This document shows, piece after piece, positions 1-12,193 of a DNA stretch of 64,000 bases. The stretch comes from Xylogone sp. PMI_703 (Eukaryota; Ascomycota; Leotiomycetes). How positions within the stretch are numbered: position 1 is the first letter of the stretch; every line of letters starts with the position of its first letter. Made by a program: the position numbers and the translations under genes. The stretch spans positions 6,262,001-6,326,000 of the forward strand of contig JAJTUQ010000002.1 of the NCBI GenBank assembly GCA_021399445.1, in the 5' to 3' direction. Below the pieces are notes generated by a model. That model was given only the letters and a program-made list of their open reading frames with translations, was not told the origin of the DNA and searched no databases.

Positions 1-802
1 GCTCTTCCAACACCCCTTTCTGTGCGCTTTTCTTCTGAAAGGGCTGGACAAAGAGAGTCCTCAACCCGGCTTGAACTGTTCGGTATTGACTCACTCTCTA
101 AAACTCCAGCAATCTGACCCGGAAATTGATAGTGCCCATGAGGCAGACAGCGGAGCAAGAACAGAGAAAAGATCAAAGCCATAAACAACACAGATAAGAA
201 AGAGATGCAGAGAGGGAGAATAGACAGTACCAATGCCATAAAAGGAAAACCCAACCGCAAACCGCAATGCCAGGGGAAGACCAAGAAAGCAGAACACACG
301 CGCCGTTGCCATATATGCTGCCCCTTGCTGGAAACCCATTTCAAAGCCAAGCCTTTTCTTTCCTCCACCAGATTACTCAAGACACACACAGACGCCCAGA
401 ACACACTGAAACCAGCCCTCATGGAGAAAGAAGAGGGACGGAATCGAGGTAGAGAGACGCCCCCCATACATATTGCCGCTCCTTCCAATGCCATCCAAAA
501 CAAACACATAAAAGTAAAAATGGGGAATAATAACCACCTGTTCACTCCACAAATCATGCAGGTTCGGATATAAAGCCAAGCCCAAGCCCAAGCCAAGACC
601 CGGAACCCCAAAAGCCGACCCCTTTCCCTAATCTACGCCTTCCATGCTGTATACCAGATTTCACAAAAAGTATTCTTCTGAAATTTTAACTTGACCTCGC
701 AAAAACACCATTTTCCGTCCAAATCCTCCTTCCCCCCTTCTGACGCCAAATCTGATCTAAATGTTGTTCAAATTCATTTTGTTCACCCTCCTGACAATCA
801 CA
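1..802. other. Downstream flank of the first gene; no gene seen
   Basis: The short ORFs here overlap each other on both strands and lack recognisable domains or splice-consistent extensions, so I call none. Much of this is probably the 3' untranslated region and flank of the minus-strand gene ending at 803. A small imperfect tandem of AAGCC/AAGCCC units lies at 573-597. Confidence 0.6.
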
Positions 803-2736
803 CTAACCCCAGACAGAAGCTTGAACACCGAGGGAGTTCTTGCCCCAGACACCACTCTTAGCACCCCATCCTAGGCCGCTAGCGCCAGGATTGCCCGGTG
901 CAGCAGAAGCAGCACCCGTACCGTTCTCGTTAGGCTGAGCAGAGGCTGATCTCTCCTTTTCCCCGCCAATATTCTCTTCACTTGCAGCAAAACCATAGCT
1001 CAAGGGACTTGGCAGTGGTGTCGTGGAGCGTTTGTTAAGCGCAGGGTTGGTGGGCTGACCATTCGGTCTGGTGCCGATAGGTGCAACTCCAGAGTTTGTT
1101 GGGGCTTTACCACCTTGACGAGGTGGTGATCCTCCTGGGGAAGAAGTTGAGGTCCGGCTCGACTGCTGAGCAGTTGACTCGAAGATGCTGAAACCGCTAG
1201 TGGGCTGGGACGACGGCGAGGAAGTACTGTTAGCACGAGATCGCTGTTGGCCTTGTCCTTGCTGGGAAGGAGCCTGCTGTCCATCATTACCAGTAGTCTG
1301 ATTTGGATTCTCGCCCTGGTTGCTGCCCTGACTGGCATTAAAGTGGTCGAAGGCTAAAGGTGAATGTCCCCGAAGACCTGAGGTGGCTGGGTTGGTGGAT
1401 CCTTGAGTTCCTGGTCGTGGCGTTCCACTCTCGTCAAACCCGCCATTTTCACCAAAAGATGCCCCTTCGCCATACAAGGCACTTCTTTGACGAGCGATCA
1501 ATTCGCGACGTTCATCCTCGCTCATACCACTGCTGGGACTCATTGCACGATCAGATTTGCCTCCAAAGCTTGATATTTCAGCTAATACGCCTTTCTCTAG
1601 TCAGCAAACGCAATGTCAATATCATCTCATATGAAAGGAGTATTCGGTGGAAAATCTTTTTTTGAAACATCACAACTTGCACTAGCGGAGCGGCAAAAGC
1701 GAGAAAGGATATATGTTGACAAAAAAATTTTGAGCAGCTTGAGCCCACTTGGTACAGGGTATATAAAAGATGCAAATGGTAAAGCGACTCCGAAAGTTGG
1801 TTGCATTCGCATGTGAATGTGTAGGTATGTGATGTTATTCAGAAGAGGGAGGCCTACTTCGATTATACTGCTGTTCCTGATGATAATTCCGCAGCTCTCT
1901 CTCACGCTGAGCCGCCATTCTCCTTTTTGCCTGCATCACCTGTTCGACCTCGCTCGCCCCACGAGAGGGCACATGCCGCTGGTTTGCATAGAAGTTCTGT
2001 AGATTTGAACCGGAAAAGGATCGAGCATCACCGAAGTCGTTGACGGAGTGGTGGCGCGGTGGCATAGCCATGCGAGGATCTGTAGGTGGAAAGAATTAGT
2101 ATGATTTCATAGTCATGCAAACTAGTCAGAATCTATGTTCAACATACCGAATTGCTCCTGGAACGCTCTAACCGGCCCTCCGATGGGCATTGATTCACGA
2201 CGGCCGGGTATCGTGAACATCTTGCCGCTCTTAACGAGATTGTCGATAGCACGATCGACTTCTGTATACGAAGCAAAAACATCAGCCTCCATCCAATACA
2301 CATCTAAGCGCCATGTTGAGACAGATCACGAGAGGAGCATGTGGCCAGTGTCAGGACCACTGCTCTGTCTCCGGGTAAAGGGGTGACAAAAGTAGTTATC
2401 CGGCCATTTGACAACTATGATCTCTAGCCCAAAGCTAGTCCATCCACTCAATGCCACCGGGCCAATCTATCCTTTGTATTCTCAATGCAAACGTACCCTC
2501 TATCTGTGTGCCAAAGGCAGCTGTCTCCTCGCGAGGAACGGCAGAACTTGCACCTATCAACAAGTTAATCATCTCTTCCTCAAACCCAAAATCTTCAAGG
2601 CAGTTGTATTATCAAAACACGACACCGTCATGATCGAAGCGGTATAAAACATACCTGATCGGGCGGGAGGAGTCTGCTGCTCCCACGACGGTTGCGCCAC
2701 AGCCGCCGGCCATTGCTGGTTTTCGTAATACGACAT
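803..2736 (-). CDS. Conserved fungal low-complexity protein, function unknown
   Basis: Five exons in phase (2736-2655, 2553-2497, 2261-2148, 2079-1858, 1581-803) give about 417 residues starting MSYYENQQW. The N-terminal third carries what looks like the conserved core: EVDRAIDNLVKSGKMF followed by a Pro/Arg-rich stretch, then a strongly basic Arg/Gln helix around residues 127-154 (QAKRRMAAQRERELRNYHQ). A second short motif, SEDERRELIARQRSALYG, lies near residue 175. The remaining 230 residues are Ser/Gln/Pro/Gly-rich and probably disordered. No catalytic domain, signal peptide or membrane segment is visible. I believe similar proteins occur across Pezizomycotina without an assigned role. The donor of exon 4 (GTAGGC) is weak, so that junction is the least certain; the others have good GTATGT or GTACGT donors. 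The upstream side is a 6 kb gap that probably contains a long promoter or 5' UTR. Confidence 0.75.
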
Positions 2737-5700
2737 GGCGAACTTTTATTTCCTGATGTCGGACGAATGTGGCTTCGAGCAAACTGAAGCCGATCGAAGT
2801 TTTGTCGAGATCAAGAAAGAAATCGGAAGTCGGAAATGGGCTGTTCTAAATTTTTTTGGGACGATAAGGTCGCAAAAGGGGGGGGCCGCAGGTAATGCAA
2901 CTCTGTTGATTTGCCCAAAAAGATTAGCGGGAGGTCTGATCAACGAAGCTACGGGAAACTTTTTTCGAGGTGTCCTTTCTCTGACGACGGCGCGCGTGTG
3001 TCGAGGCCGAGTGGATAGCCGAAGAATGTGCGAAAGAGTGGGAAGCAAAAATGAAAGGACCTCGCAACTTGGCAAGCAGAGCGAGATGGAAGTTGCAAAA
3101 AAAAAAAGAGCAGAATTGCAACGCGCGACCGGCAAAAGGAAGAAATGTAGAGATTTTTTTTCCTTGCCGGTTACGTTGGGTTGCTTTAGACAAGTCTCAA
3201 GATGCACTCACCCAACAAGTAGAAAAATTCCCAAAGCCAAAAGGGATCCGGGCTCCTTTTTCCGGGTGAACCCTTTTTTATTACCGCGAATTTAGTAGTC
3301 CCCCAAATATGAAAACCCCCAAAACCAAGAGGCCCAAGTGAACACCGATGTCTGGTGATAATCCAACGCAACAGATGAGGAAATAAATGCAAAACGGGGT
3401 TTCTTTGGCCGCCGAGATAGGAGGAAAATGGACGCCTGAGTTGAAGCGGGATCGAGAGGGAAAAAAGGAAGAAGTAACAACGGGATGAGAAAGAGGAGGA
3501 GGAGCAGGAAGAAGAAGGACAATTCCCAAACGGGGCAAGTTCGACGAAATGCAGCACAAGCAGCAGCAAGAGCAACAAGCAGCAGGGAGCCAGAAGCCAA
3601 AGACGCCCGCAACCCGTCTACCGAAAGGAAGGACCGGCGGCCCCAAGCCAAGAGTGGAATGAATGGGCAGACGCGATGGAGGGGGGGAGGGGGCTCCGTA
3701 GTAAGAGAGCGCGGGCGTCGAGGGAGGGTGGATGGAAGAAAAAGTACCGGGCGACGGGGTTGCCAGGTCGCAAGGAAAGGAAAGGAGAGGAAGGGAGGAA
3801 AGGAGGAGAGGAAAACTGTTCAGGGTCTCCACGGGTCGCCGTGCGGATGCGCTCTGAGATGCTTGGGGGTGGATTCTGCGCGACCCAAAAGGGGACTGGC
3901 ACTGGCTGCTGGCAAAAAAGACCTCCCCAAGATTTAGGGGTGTGCGCCAGACGGGGTGCAGATAGAGTTGTGCGAATAATATCTGTGTGTATCAGTAGTC
4001 CAGTATCTCTCTTCGCTGTCGGAGTGGAGGCTGGATGGGACGGGATGCCATAGTGGGTTGGCTGGCAAAAGCTCTGGCAGAAGGCCCGGAGTAACCGTAA
4101 CGAGTAGGCGCGTGGACCAGATGGAGTAGTAGCAGCGATGAATGTACGGTGTGGTGCTCATGATCCTGATGGCTTCTCGTTATTTCTCGTTTGTTCAGCC
4201 ATCTCTCATCATGGCTAATAATAATTAGAGGAAAGGTGAATTCGTTGTAAATGACGATGGAGTGTCGCCAGGCGAGTAGTTAGGTAGCCCAGGTACCAAG
4301 GTCGTCTAGCAAAGAGCGAGGACATACGTCCCGGTAATGTTAAGAGTTGCAGAAACCAGGCGCTATGGTAAGCCACCATCCAGAACAAAAGGCTCAAACT
4401 GCGTTGTCAACGTCGCTTTTGTAAATACCCGCTGCCGAAGATGATCCTACTCCCTCTGTGCAGTAGCAGTTATTCCTCCGTGAGACCTGCGCATTCCTTT
4501 ACTATACAGATGGTCGTGACAGTCATCTGCTGGCCTGTCAGTCTTGTCAGTTTTTTAGCTGGAGATCTCTCCCACCGCCCGGGTCACTAACGGCGTTCCA
4601 TCCTCGGGAGAAGAGGAGCCAGAAAGGGGTCCTGTCGTGTCTTGGCCAGTTCCTGTCTCCTGAGCTACTGTACTCATAGCCAAAAGTTACTGCACCGCAA
4701 TTACCACGTAGCTCTCCTGCGTCCAATGGGCTGGTTCTGCTATTGAAGTATCAAGCCTGGTGTGCAAGTCCCTAGTCTGATAATTTTAATCCCGATGCGC
4801 GATGAGTGGGTCAATACTGGCGTCGTGGTAGATTAGCGGACAACGGTAACTGTTCGTTCAAGCTTCCCATCCATTATTACTATAGCTTCAGTAGCGATGA
4901 GAAAGGGAGGAAGGGGGTAAGAATCATGAGTCGTCATAACTTTCTCTCTCGCTGGCTTGCTGTCCTGAGGATCGCCAATATTTTCTTAACTTTAATTAAT
5001 TTCCGAGGGATGAGGTTTGAGATATGAAGGTGTTCCTAAAACGTTCTCGAAGCTCGGTCCACTGGATATCCGGGTGCAACAGCAACTGACGAAGTATAAG
5101 ATCAGCCTGATTGTGCGACATGTTCAACTGATAATGCTATGGCACCAACCCTGAGACATTTATTAATAAATCTGCATTCTTGGATCTGGCTATTCAAGAT
5201 TCGATTCCATGTAGCGGCTACCGGTCGTTGTGTCCATCGTCACTCTCCTGCAAGCTACTGTTGTCAGCCCAGAAGAGATGCAGGCGTGTACCTCCGTAGC
5301 TATTTACCCAGACTTCCTCGGTCCTACCTGTAAACCTGGTTCCAGGTACGTGTACAACACAGTGGTACCGTAGCATAGTGGTGTTCTTTGGAGAGTACAG
5401 CTTTGGACTCGGTGTGTTTTTGTCCGCTTCATTTCTCTTAATCCTGCCCTTTTACGACGGTGCTTCTTGTTGTACACGATGGCACGAACGACGGCAACAA
5501 AAAAGGAAGAAAGCCCTGAACCCCCGCATGCCACGACGGGAGTTCCAACTACGCTTCATCAGTATTTCGGTATTATTAGACCCCAAGCATCACGACCCCG
5601 CCAACACCAAAAGCACGAGTCCCCCATCTCGCTCGTCTGCAGTCTGGTCGCACAGAGCTCGCCCACAGCACGCAGTCATGACGTCCACCAAACTCAAGAT

Positions 5701-8225
5701 AATCGAGACTTCTTCCAGCCCACCTCAAGGCTTGGTACCTGGCCGATTTCAAAGCTTTGCAGCACCTAAACAATGGCCTGCAGCAAACACTCTCCAAAAG
5801 CATGGCTGCCTTGCATGTACATGAACTGGATCAGGCGGGCGTGCTGGATAGCCTCCACGGTTTTGGCGAGAAGATGGAGGGGGAGTGCGAGCATCAACAG
5901 ATTTACCCAGTGGCGCCGGTGATAATGGTTCCAAGTAATAATAATGAGCTGTTGGATCAGAGTGACTTCTCGCCTGGTGGCCAGGGTCAATCCTCATTAC
6001 TCCAATGGAGGAGCAACTCTGTTAACGGGCCCCACTCTGGCCTTGACCTGCCCAAAACATCGAGCAATGTCCGTGATGGGGTGCGCAATGATGGACCCCG
6101 TGTCTTGAGTGGTCCTCGACCAAGGGTGATTGCGTCTTGATCCTCGCCGCGAAATGAGGAATGTACGGTACGAGGTAGCCCATCGTGGATTGTGGAACGA
6201 TCTCTGATGTTCGAGAACGAAGTAAAGGGATCGGCCCGTTCACCAGTTTTTCTGCGGACCTGGCGAGCAGAGAAAGTACGCTCCCAAGGGCCTGGGAACT
6301 GCAATCTGTGAGAGATGCATAGAATATCCAGTGCTAGAAGGAATGGAAAACCTAAGGTTCTATCTGCGAGGTAAGTACATGCTCCCATATGCACGCATTG
6401 TCACATATATGGGATGAAAGAAGGAAGGAGTGGCCTGTGATTTCGATCAAGCTTCAAAAAGAGTCGAGAGATGGTTTCAGGCCGAGCATATGCGCGCACC
6501 CATGTTACTCTTCAACAAATGGCCGAGAAAACTCCCACAAGCGCACAAAGAGCGAGAGATCATTTCTGAAATTTGGAGATTCCAAATAATGTCAAGAGAG
6601 CCTGTACGCACTTTCACAACTCCGCATGATACATAACCTCGACACGCCAAAAACCGCAGCCCTAAACTTATGCTATGTCCTATGCACGGCACAACGCAGC
6701 AATGACTGCATGCACGCTTCTTCGGTCCTTCCCCTCTATCCAACAAGCTCTCTTCCATCAACAGCCCCGCCATCATCATCACATCACCACCGCCGCCACG
6801 AAAAGCACTCGCAACCAACGCTGCATAACTAGTTCCCCCCATCCATTCCAGCTGATCTATCGAGTTAATCCACTCAGACGTGCTCTCACGTCGAATTGTT
6901 CAGCCGTGCGAATCGCGGAGCACAGCCAAGGCTGGCGGGGCAGAAGCAGTGTGCTATGCACTTCGAAGCAAGAAAAGAGCTAGCTAGACGCTCACATTTC
7001 CCACCTCCTCTTCCGGCCTCCGGTAATTTTCTGTCATTAATCAGCATTTTGCAATCGTCCATCACCATCATCACTACCGGCAAATCAGACATCAGATCCG
7101 CACAGGCAAGATTCCAGGAAGCTGGATTCTTCCGGGGACCCGTTAGACCTGGTTGGAGATGGGATGATTTGCCGAACTGTGTAGCTGGAACTGATGGCAT
7201 GGCGGTTGGAAGCACACAGCGTTACTGTACTGAGGCCCACCTTGTTCTCGTAAAACGGGGAGAAATCGGGACGGAGGTCATCCGATTTTAATCAATTGAA
7301 CTCAATTGATTAATCAGGTAAACAATAACTGAGTAGGTTGGAATTTCCTTTTTCCTTCTTTGTCTCAAGTGATAGACTATATGCTTTTGAGGTATTTCTC
7401 GCACTCGAGCATTTTCACACCGGCCTCAACAGAGAAGAGTGGCCGATGCCATGTGGCAGCTGTGATACTCTACCTGATAATTATCTTCTAGTATACCATG
7501 CTATATAAGCTTAGGCCAAGGTAGTACAGTTAGGGTGAGTTTGAGCAACGTGGAGAAAGCGGAGTAAGCAGAAATCTGGGGTAGCTACATTGTCCTGTTT
7601 CTTTCTGATGGAGTTGCCTGTGCGAGTATCCACCCCAGCCAGTCTGTTGCAAGTCGAAAGTTCCAGTACAACGGACTACGGTATTTCCATACCCTACCCG
7701 TATCTAAATCATATACATGCTTACTCAATAGCATGACGCAATAAGTTACACGAAGAGCAGGAAGATGTGCGGGAATTACACTGCTTTGCCGTCGAGACAC
7801 TTGCCGCTCCCAAGCAATCAAACAACCACTTAGCTGTCTTTCTTCACCTGGCTCATCCATCCCCTTTTGTTTCCGTCTCGCTCCCATCCATACTAAAGCA
7901 GTAAGTGCTCGTTTGACTCCAACCTTCACTATGGAACATTCCAAGTTTCCTGCTAGTAGTAGCGAAAGACCCTGACTGGCCCGGGCCATTTTCTTATTTC
8001 CCTACTTCACATTACCACATCTGTTCTTGTAGGGAGATATATCGAAGAAACCTCCTATTTCTACCCTCACCTTCTCCCCTCTTATGCACTATTATTGTAG
8101 TCGCAATCTAACGAATTCATATAATACATCTTTCCAACATGCTATATCACAGCATGACACTTCGATACAATCCTCGGAACCCCTCCCTGCCCTCAATACC
8201 ATGCTACTGCATTGCCAGCAGCCCT
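2737..8225. other. Long gene-free interval, partly purine-rich
   Basis: About 5.5 kb without an ORF that has a domain or splice-consistent extension. The part next to the minus-strand gene (2737-3900) is compositionally skewed. The rest is mixed sequence with many stops in all frames. It may hold an extended promoter and 5' leader, or a non-coding transcript, but nothing in the sequence proves either. Confidence 0.5.
3420..3820. repeat. Purine-rich low-complexity tract
   Basis: The plus strand is dominated by A and G for about 400 bases, with runs such as GAGGAGGAGGAGCAGG near 3490 and GGAAAGGAAAGGAGAGG near 3775. The mirror strand is pyrimidine-rich and produces misleading Ser/Pro/Leu-rich ORFs. 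The tract lies about 0.7-1.1 kb upstream of the minus-strand start at 2736. Such tracts occur in fungal promoters and leaders; no regulatory role is shown here. Confidence 0.6.
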
Positions 8226-8740
8226 ACTAGTTGTACGTAGGGCAGAGACAACGGCTTAGGACTAGACTAGCCAACGGTCTGGTCCGGTCCGGCCCGTAAG
8301 GGTTTGGAGTCTGTTTCTCGAGACCAGTCCGTATACAGGATCTGGTCTGAGCTGGACTAGCTTTTGGAGACTGTTTTTGAGGCCGTGGACCATGCAGATG
8401 AGACTGTAGACCTAGTTTCAATTAGATCGATTTTGAAGACTGGACCGTACAGTCCAGACTGAAGGTTCTGGTTACCCAAAAAAGGTAGAATTGAGACTCA
8501 TTTGGATGATAATATTGTAACTAGTTAAAACTATTATTCATAAATTAACTAGATTATTGCAGACTGGACAAGACTAGATCAGATTATAGTATAAAGAACT
8601 TTATAATAACCTGTTAACTAGTTTAAATCTTATTGAACTTTTTTTAACATTAGTTTTTATCAAATATGTATCACATGATAGGTTAAGCTCTTATAGTTTA
8701 TCAATTCGATTAGTAATATTACATAATTTATCATGTTCAC
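8226..8740. mobile_element. Possible degenerate hAT-type element remnant
   Basis: The left part (8238-8480) is packed with short variants of GGTCTGG, GGTCCGG, GACTAG, CCAGTCC and TGGACC in both orientations, ending in GACTGGACCGTACAGTCC. The right part (8500-8740) is very AT-rich with scattered GACTGGACAAGACTAG. Dense subterminal GGTCC/GGCCC motifs behind a TAGGG-like end are typical of hAT (Ac-like) elements. I could not find a matching terminal inverted repeat or a target duplication, and no transposase remains, so this is a tentative call. The AT-rich half could reflect repeat-induced point mutation or simple decay. It abuts the 3' end of the PDB1 coding region. Confidence 0.35.
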
Positions 8741-8748
8741 ACGTCCCC

Positions 8749-9940
8749 TTACACGCGTAACATCTTCGCAGCAAAGTCCTCGATCAATTGTTCGGTAGGG
8801 AAGGACATCTCTTCTAGCTTAGCTGCGTATGGAGTAGGAACATCAGCACCAGTAATTCTCTGGGCTGGCGCATCCAGGTAGTCAAAAGCGTATTCCATAG
8901 TAAGAGCAAGAATCTCAGCACCGACCCCAAATGCTGGGAAACCAGACTCAACGGACAAGAGTCTGTGTGTCTTCTTAACGGATTTAACGATAGCCTCAAC
9001 ATCGAGCGGCTTAATCGAACGTAGATTGATAACTTCAGCCTCGATACCGTATTTCTTCTTGAGATTTTCAGCAGCAATTATCGATTGACCGACAGTACGA
9101 GACAGGGAAACAATTGTCAAGTCCTTTCCAGCACGCTCAATCTTAGCCTTACCGAATGGAAGAACAAAGTCATCCTTCTGCGCGGCCTCGCTCATTGGAA
9201 AGCTTTGACCATAGAGAAGCTCGTTCTCAAGGACGACGACTGGGTTGGGATCTCTAATTGCAGCCTTGAGTAATCCCTTCGCATCTTCAGCGCTCCATGG
9301 AGAGACGACCTTAAGACCGGGTATACTTCCGTACCAGGCAGAGTAGTCTTGTGAATGCTGTGCGGCGACACCGGCTGCGAAACCGTTGGGACCACGGAAG
9401 GTGATGTTGCAAGGTTGGATACCACCGGACATGTAATGAGTCTTGGCTGCTGAGTTGACAATTTGATCAATGGCTTGCATGGCGAAGTTAAAGGTCATAA
9501 ACTCGCACTGCGTGGTTTTGTCAGCTCTGCAGCCCAACACTTAGAATCTTCAGAATAATTACCACAGGGTGTAAACCAGCCAATGCTGCACCAACTGTCA
9601 GACCGCAAAAGCCAGATTCGGTGATAGGACTATCAATGACTCTCTTGTCGCCGAATCGGTCCAGTAATCCCTTCGTAACTTTGTAGGCACCATTATATTG
9701 AGCGACTTCTTCACCAAGAACGAACACTTTTGGATTCGATTCCAATTCCTCTGCAAGGGCTTCGTTCAATGCCTCTCGCACTGTATATTCCTTAGTACTA
9801 CTCTCACTTGCATATTTTCTGCTCTGAGTGTATCCTGCGACTCGAGGGAGATTTGCTGGTTGGAAGAAGCTTCGGGGAGCGAGAGGATGAGCTTTGGTGG
9901 CAGAGACGAATCTCGATGCTGGGCGTAAAAATCGTGACAT
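8749..9940 (-). CDS. PDB1: Pyruvate dehydrogenase E1 component, beta subunit (mitochondrial)
   Basis: Two exons (9940-9563, 9507-8749) give 378 residues, the normal size for the family. The intron runs from GTAATT to ACGCAG with a GCTGAC branch site and joins HPV to CEFMTFNF in phase. E1-beta pairs with E1-alpha to decarboxylate pyruvate with thiamine diphosphate, feeding acetyl-CoA to the TCA cycle in the mitochondrial matrix. Visible family signatures include [52 protein letters not shown], the [13 protein letters not shown] loop and [14 protein letters not shown] near the C terminus. The first 40 residues are rich in Arg, Ser, Ala and Pro with no acidic residue, fitting a mitochondrial presequence. 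I chose the ATG at 9940; an upstream in-frame TTG is not a plausible start. A CCAAT box lies about 175 bp upstream. Confidence 0.97.
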
Positions 9941-10249
9941 TTTAGAAATTCGCCCCAATAAAGGAAGGAAATGAAGGGCAGATGAAGGAAGTGAGGAATA
10001 AACCGAGAAAGCAAAACGTTGGGAATCTTTCTCGCGAGCTTCGCAAACGAAAAATCACCGGGGGGAAGAGACAGATTATGTTGAACATATTACTGTTAGA
10101 TTCAGCAGCTTTCATTGGCCAGAATCGTTCGCTTAACTTAAATCACGTGATTTCGGGGCCTTGCCGCTTGTTCTGCTGTTGTATTCTTGAGTATTTTTCG
10201 GTCTCCGGGCTGTTTGCTAATCTTGTATCTACTACTATATAATATCACC
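9941..10249. other. PDB1 upstream region
   Basis: Probable promoter and 5' leader of the minus-strand PDB1 gene. It contains a CCAAT box in the gene's orientation and no other gene. Confidence 0.5.
10114..10118 (-). promoter_or_regulatory. CCAAT box upstream of PDB1
   Basis: ATTGG on the plus strand, which reads CCAAT in the direction of PDB1, about 175 bp before its ATG. CCAAT boxes at this distance are bound by the Hap2/3/5 (HapB/C/E) complex in many fungi and are common at respiratory genes. A single pentamer is weak evidence by itself. Confidence 0.35.
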
Positions 10250-11800
10250 GGTATCCCCCATCCCTATAGTTCGGTAAAGTTCGTACTTTGCCTAACTCTC
10301 GATGCGTCACAATTTTCTACGAAGCGATCGCCTAGGATAATGTCGAGGTCATGGTCTACAAGGTGATTGTATGATCTGCCAGCTCGAGGCTGTTAGCCAA
10401 CTAGCCGTAATATTAAAGAACCGGAGACCTCTAATATGGGGGGACCCTTAGGCAATAGCTTATAGAAGCGAATGGTTTTATTGTAATATCGTAGCTGTGG
10501 TGCTGCCGACTCGTAGCCGCTACTCTTAGCATGTGTTATGGTCCACTACATTAATCTACCTGTGTATAAATCCTAATTCTTAATCCCTACCTTTATAATT
10601 TGACTACAGATAACCTAAAGAGCTTCTAGATTAATAAAGGGCGACTTGATTGGTTTGATACCACTAGCTAGCTGACTAACTGATTGGCTGGCTCCTGCAT
10701 CTGGGAGACTTGCCTTTGTGGCGATTGGAGGTATCCTGATGATAATCTGAGGTCGAATAATATGAGCCTAGGCAATCGAAAACCTTTGGCTCTAAGAAGT
10801 TGATTGTCTGGAGATTCTGAGCCCGATGAGCCGTAGTCTGGGGAGCTGGGCTTGTGTATTTGACTGATCTGGGGCCTTGATATCTGATCCTCGTTGAGTC
10901 TCCTGTACCTGACTGTTGCTGATCCTTTGTGGCGTCTATATCTTTCGTAATCTTTGTGCCCTTTGTAATACCCTTCGTGACCTCTGTATCCTGAAGCTGA
11001 GGTTCTGACTGATTAATCAATTGTACCTGGGGGAGATCGACAACTGGCTGAAGAGCCTGCATAAGCTAGGGGATCTAAGGCTGCGATTTGACCTGGGGAT
11101 CTGAATGATTGATCTGCTACACCTAGGGCTTAGACGGATCTATTCATTCATACCTACCCTTCGACGTAAGACATTACTGCTTACAGTTCATCGACTGCTG
11201 ACCTTACTATAAATTATACTTTTTCTTTTTTTGGATCCATACTCTTTTCAGCTAAGCTAGCTATGTAGAGGCGTCTATGTTACAGTTGTTCTTGCGTACA
11301 ATTTCCGAGCCCGTGTATAACTTCGGCAAGGAACAAGCACTGTCCTGAAAAGAAATCAAAATGTGTAAAAATATAGGAAATAAGTAAAAGAACAGTCAGA
11401 TCAAGAATAATGAACCAAAATCAAAGGAATCCCACGTTCTGGATCAGCCTTTTCCACCACATAACTCCCTTAAATTCAACAAGTGGAAAGATTACATACA
11501 AGTCCCCGTATCAATCAGTCAATGCTACTGCTGTACTTCGACCTTTCGGCCATGGTACGTTACTGTTTATATCCCCTTTAGCTTCCGCTTTGTGGTGTAG
11601 TTATGTCCCGAGGCCATCCTCGAATTGCTCGTACAGCTCTGATTTGTAGTATCGGAACTGATCTAATAGACCAGCTGATAGTATGAAGTTCACGGCCTTC
11701 CTGGCCTTCTGTGAGTCGGATAATATAATTTTTGGTGCCCCTTATAAAGGGAACTGTAAGTTATACACGCCATTACAATAGAGAGAGCAATGAGCTAGTG
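10250..11800. other. Gene-free region with decayed-repeat character
   Basis: TA-rich sequence with many TAG, TAA, CTAG and GTATAA steps and no coding gene. The only longer frame (minus strand, 11062-10676, 128 residues) is Thr/Lys/Gln-rich, with imperfect repeats of the type TKGITKGTKITKD. It has no start context, no domain and no in-phase neighbours. The texture resembles a mutated transposon fragment, but no reverse transcriptase, integrase, transposase or terminal repeat can be read. Confidence 0.35.
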
Positions 11801-12193
11801 CTCTAGGTATGCGAGCGAGAACATCATTCAAAAAAAACCAAGGGACATAGGCACACAATGCTTCAATTTTCAATTTTTGAATTTTCACATTCAGCTTCTC
11901 TTCTTTTTAAAGAAGCTTTATCATAAATGGTATCACTTTCCGATAACCCCAGTTCCCCCCCGCATGAAAACGAGAAAACGAAAAAGACGAAAATCCCCAA
12001 ATTCACCAACTCCGAAGACCCATATGAACATTCTCAATCTGTCCTCAAAATTCGCCCAGCAGATATGCAAATGTATGCAACGTTGTGATGCTCAGCGCAA
12101 CACAACGCAACGCGACACCGAAACATGAAGCCCAATGCATCCGGGTTTTTTTATTTTTCCCATGGTAGCAATAAAATGCAAAAATATGATTTT
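11801..12193. other. Downstream flank of membrane-protein gene; no gene
   Basis: AT-rich stretch with A/T homopolymer runs and several short direct CAACGCAACG-type units near 12100. No convincing ORF. It probably includes the 3' untranslated region of the minus-strand gene that ends at 12194. Confidence 0.45.

Noticed and set aside
205..591. Overlapping ORFs of 72-122 codons on both strands
   Set aside because: No domain, biased composition, mutual overlap, and no splice-consistent partners.
2746..3832. Ser/Leu/Pro-rich ORFs up to 183 codons
   Set aside because: They are translations of the pyrimidine strand of a purine-rich tract; low complexity without a family signature.
5378..5824. 148-codon plus-strand ORF with a hydrophobic start
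   Set aside because: Continues into low-complexity sequence, has no conserved motif and is overlapped by other frames.
10676..11062. 128-codon minus-strand ORF with TK repeats
   Set aside because: Not called as a gene; it has no start context or domain and lies in repeat-like DNA. Reported only as an observation.
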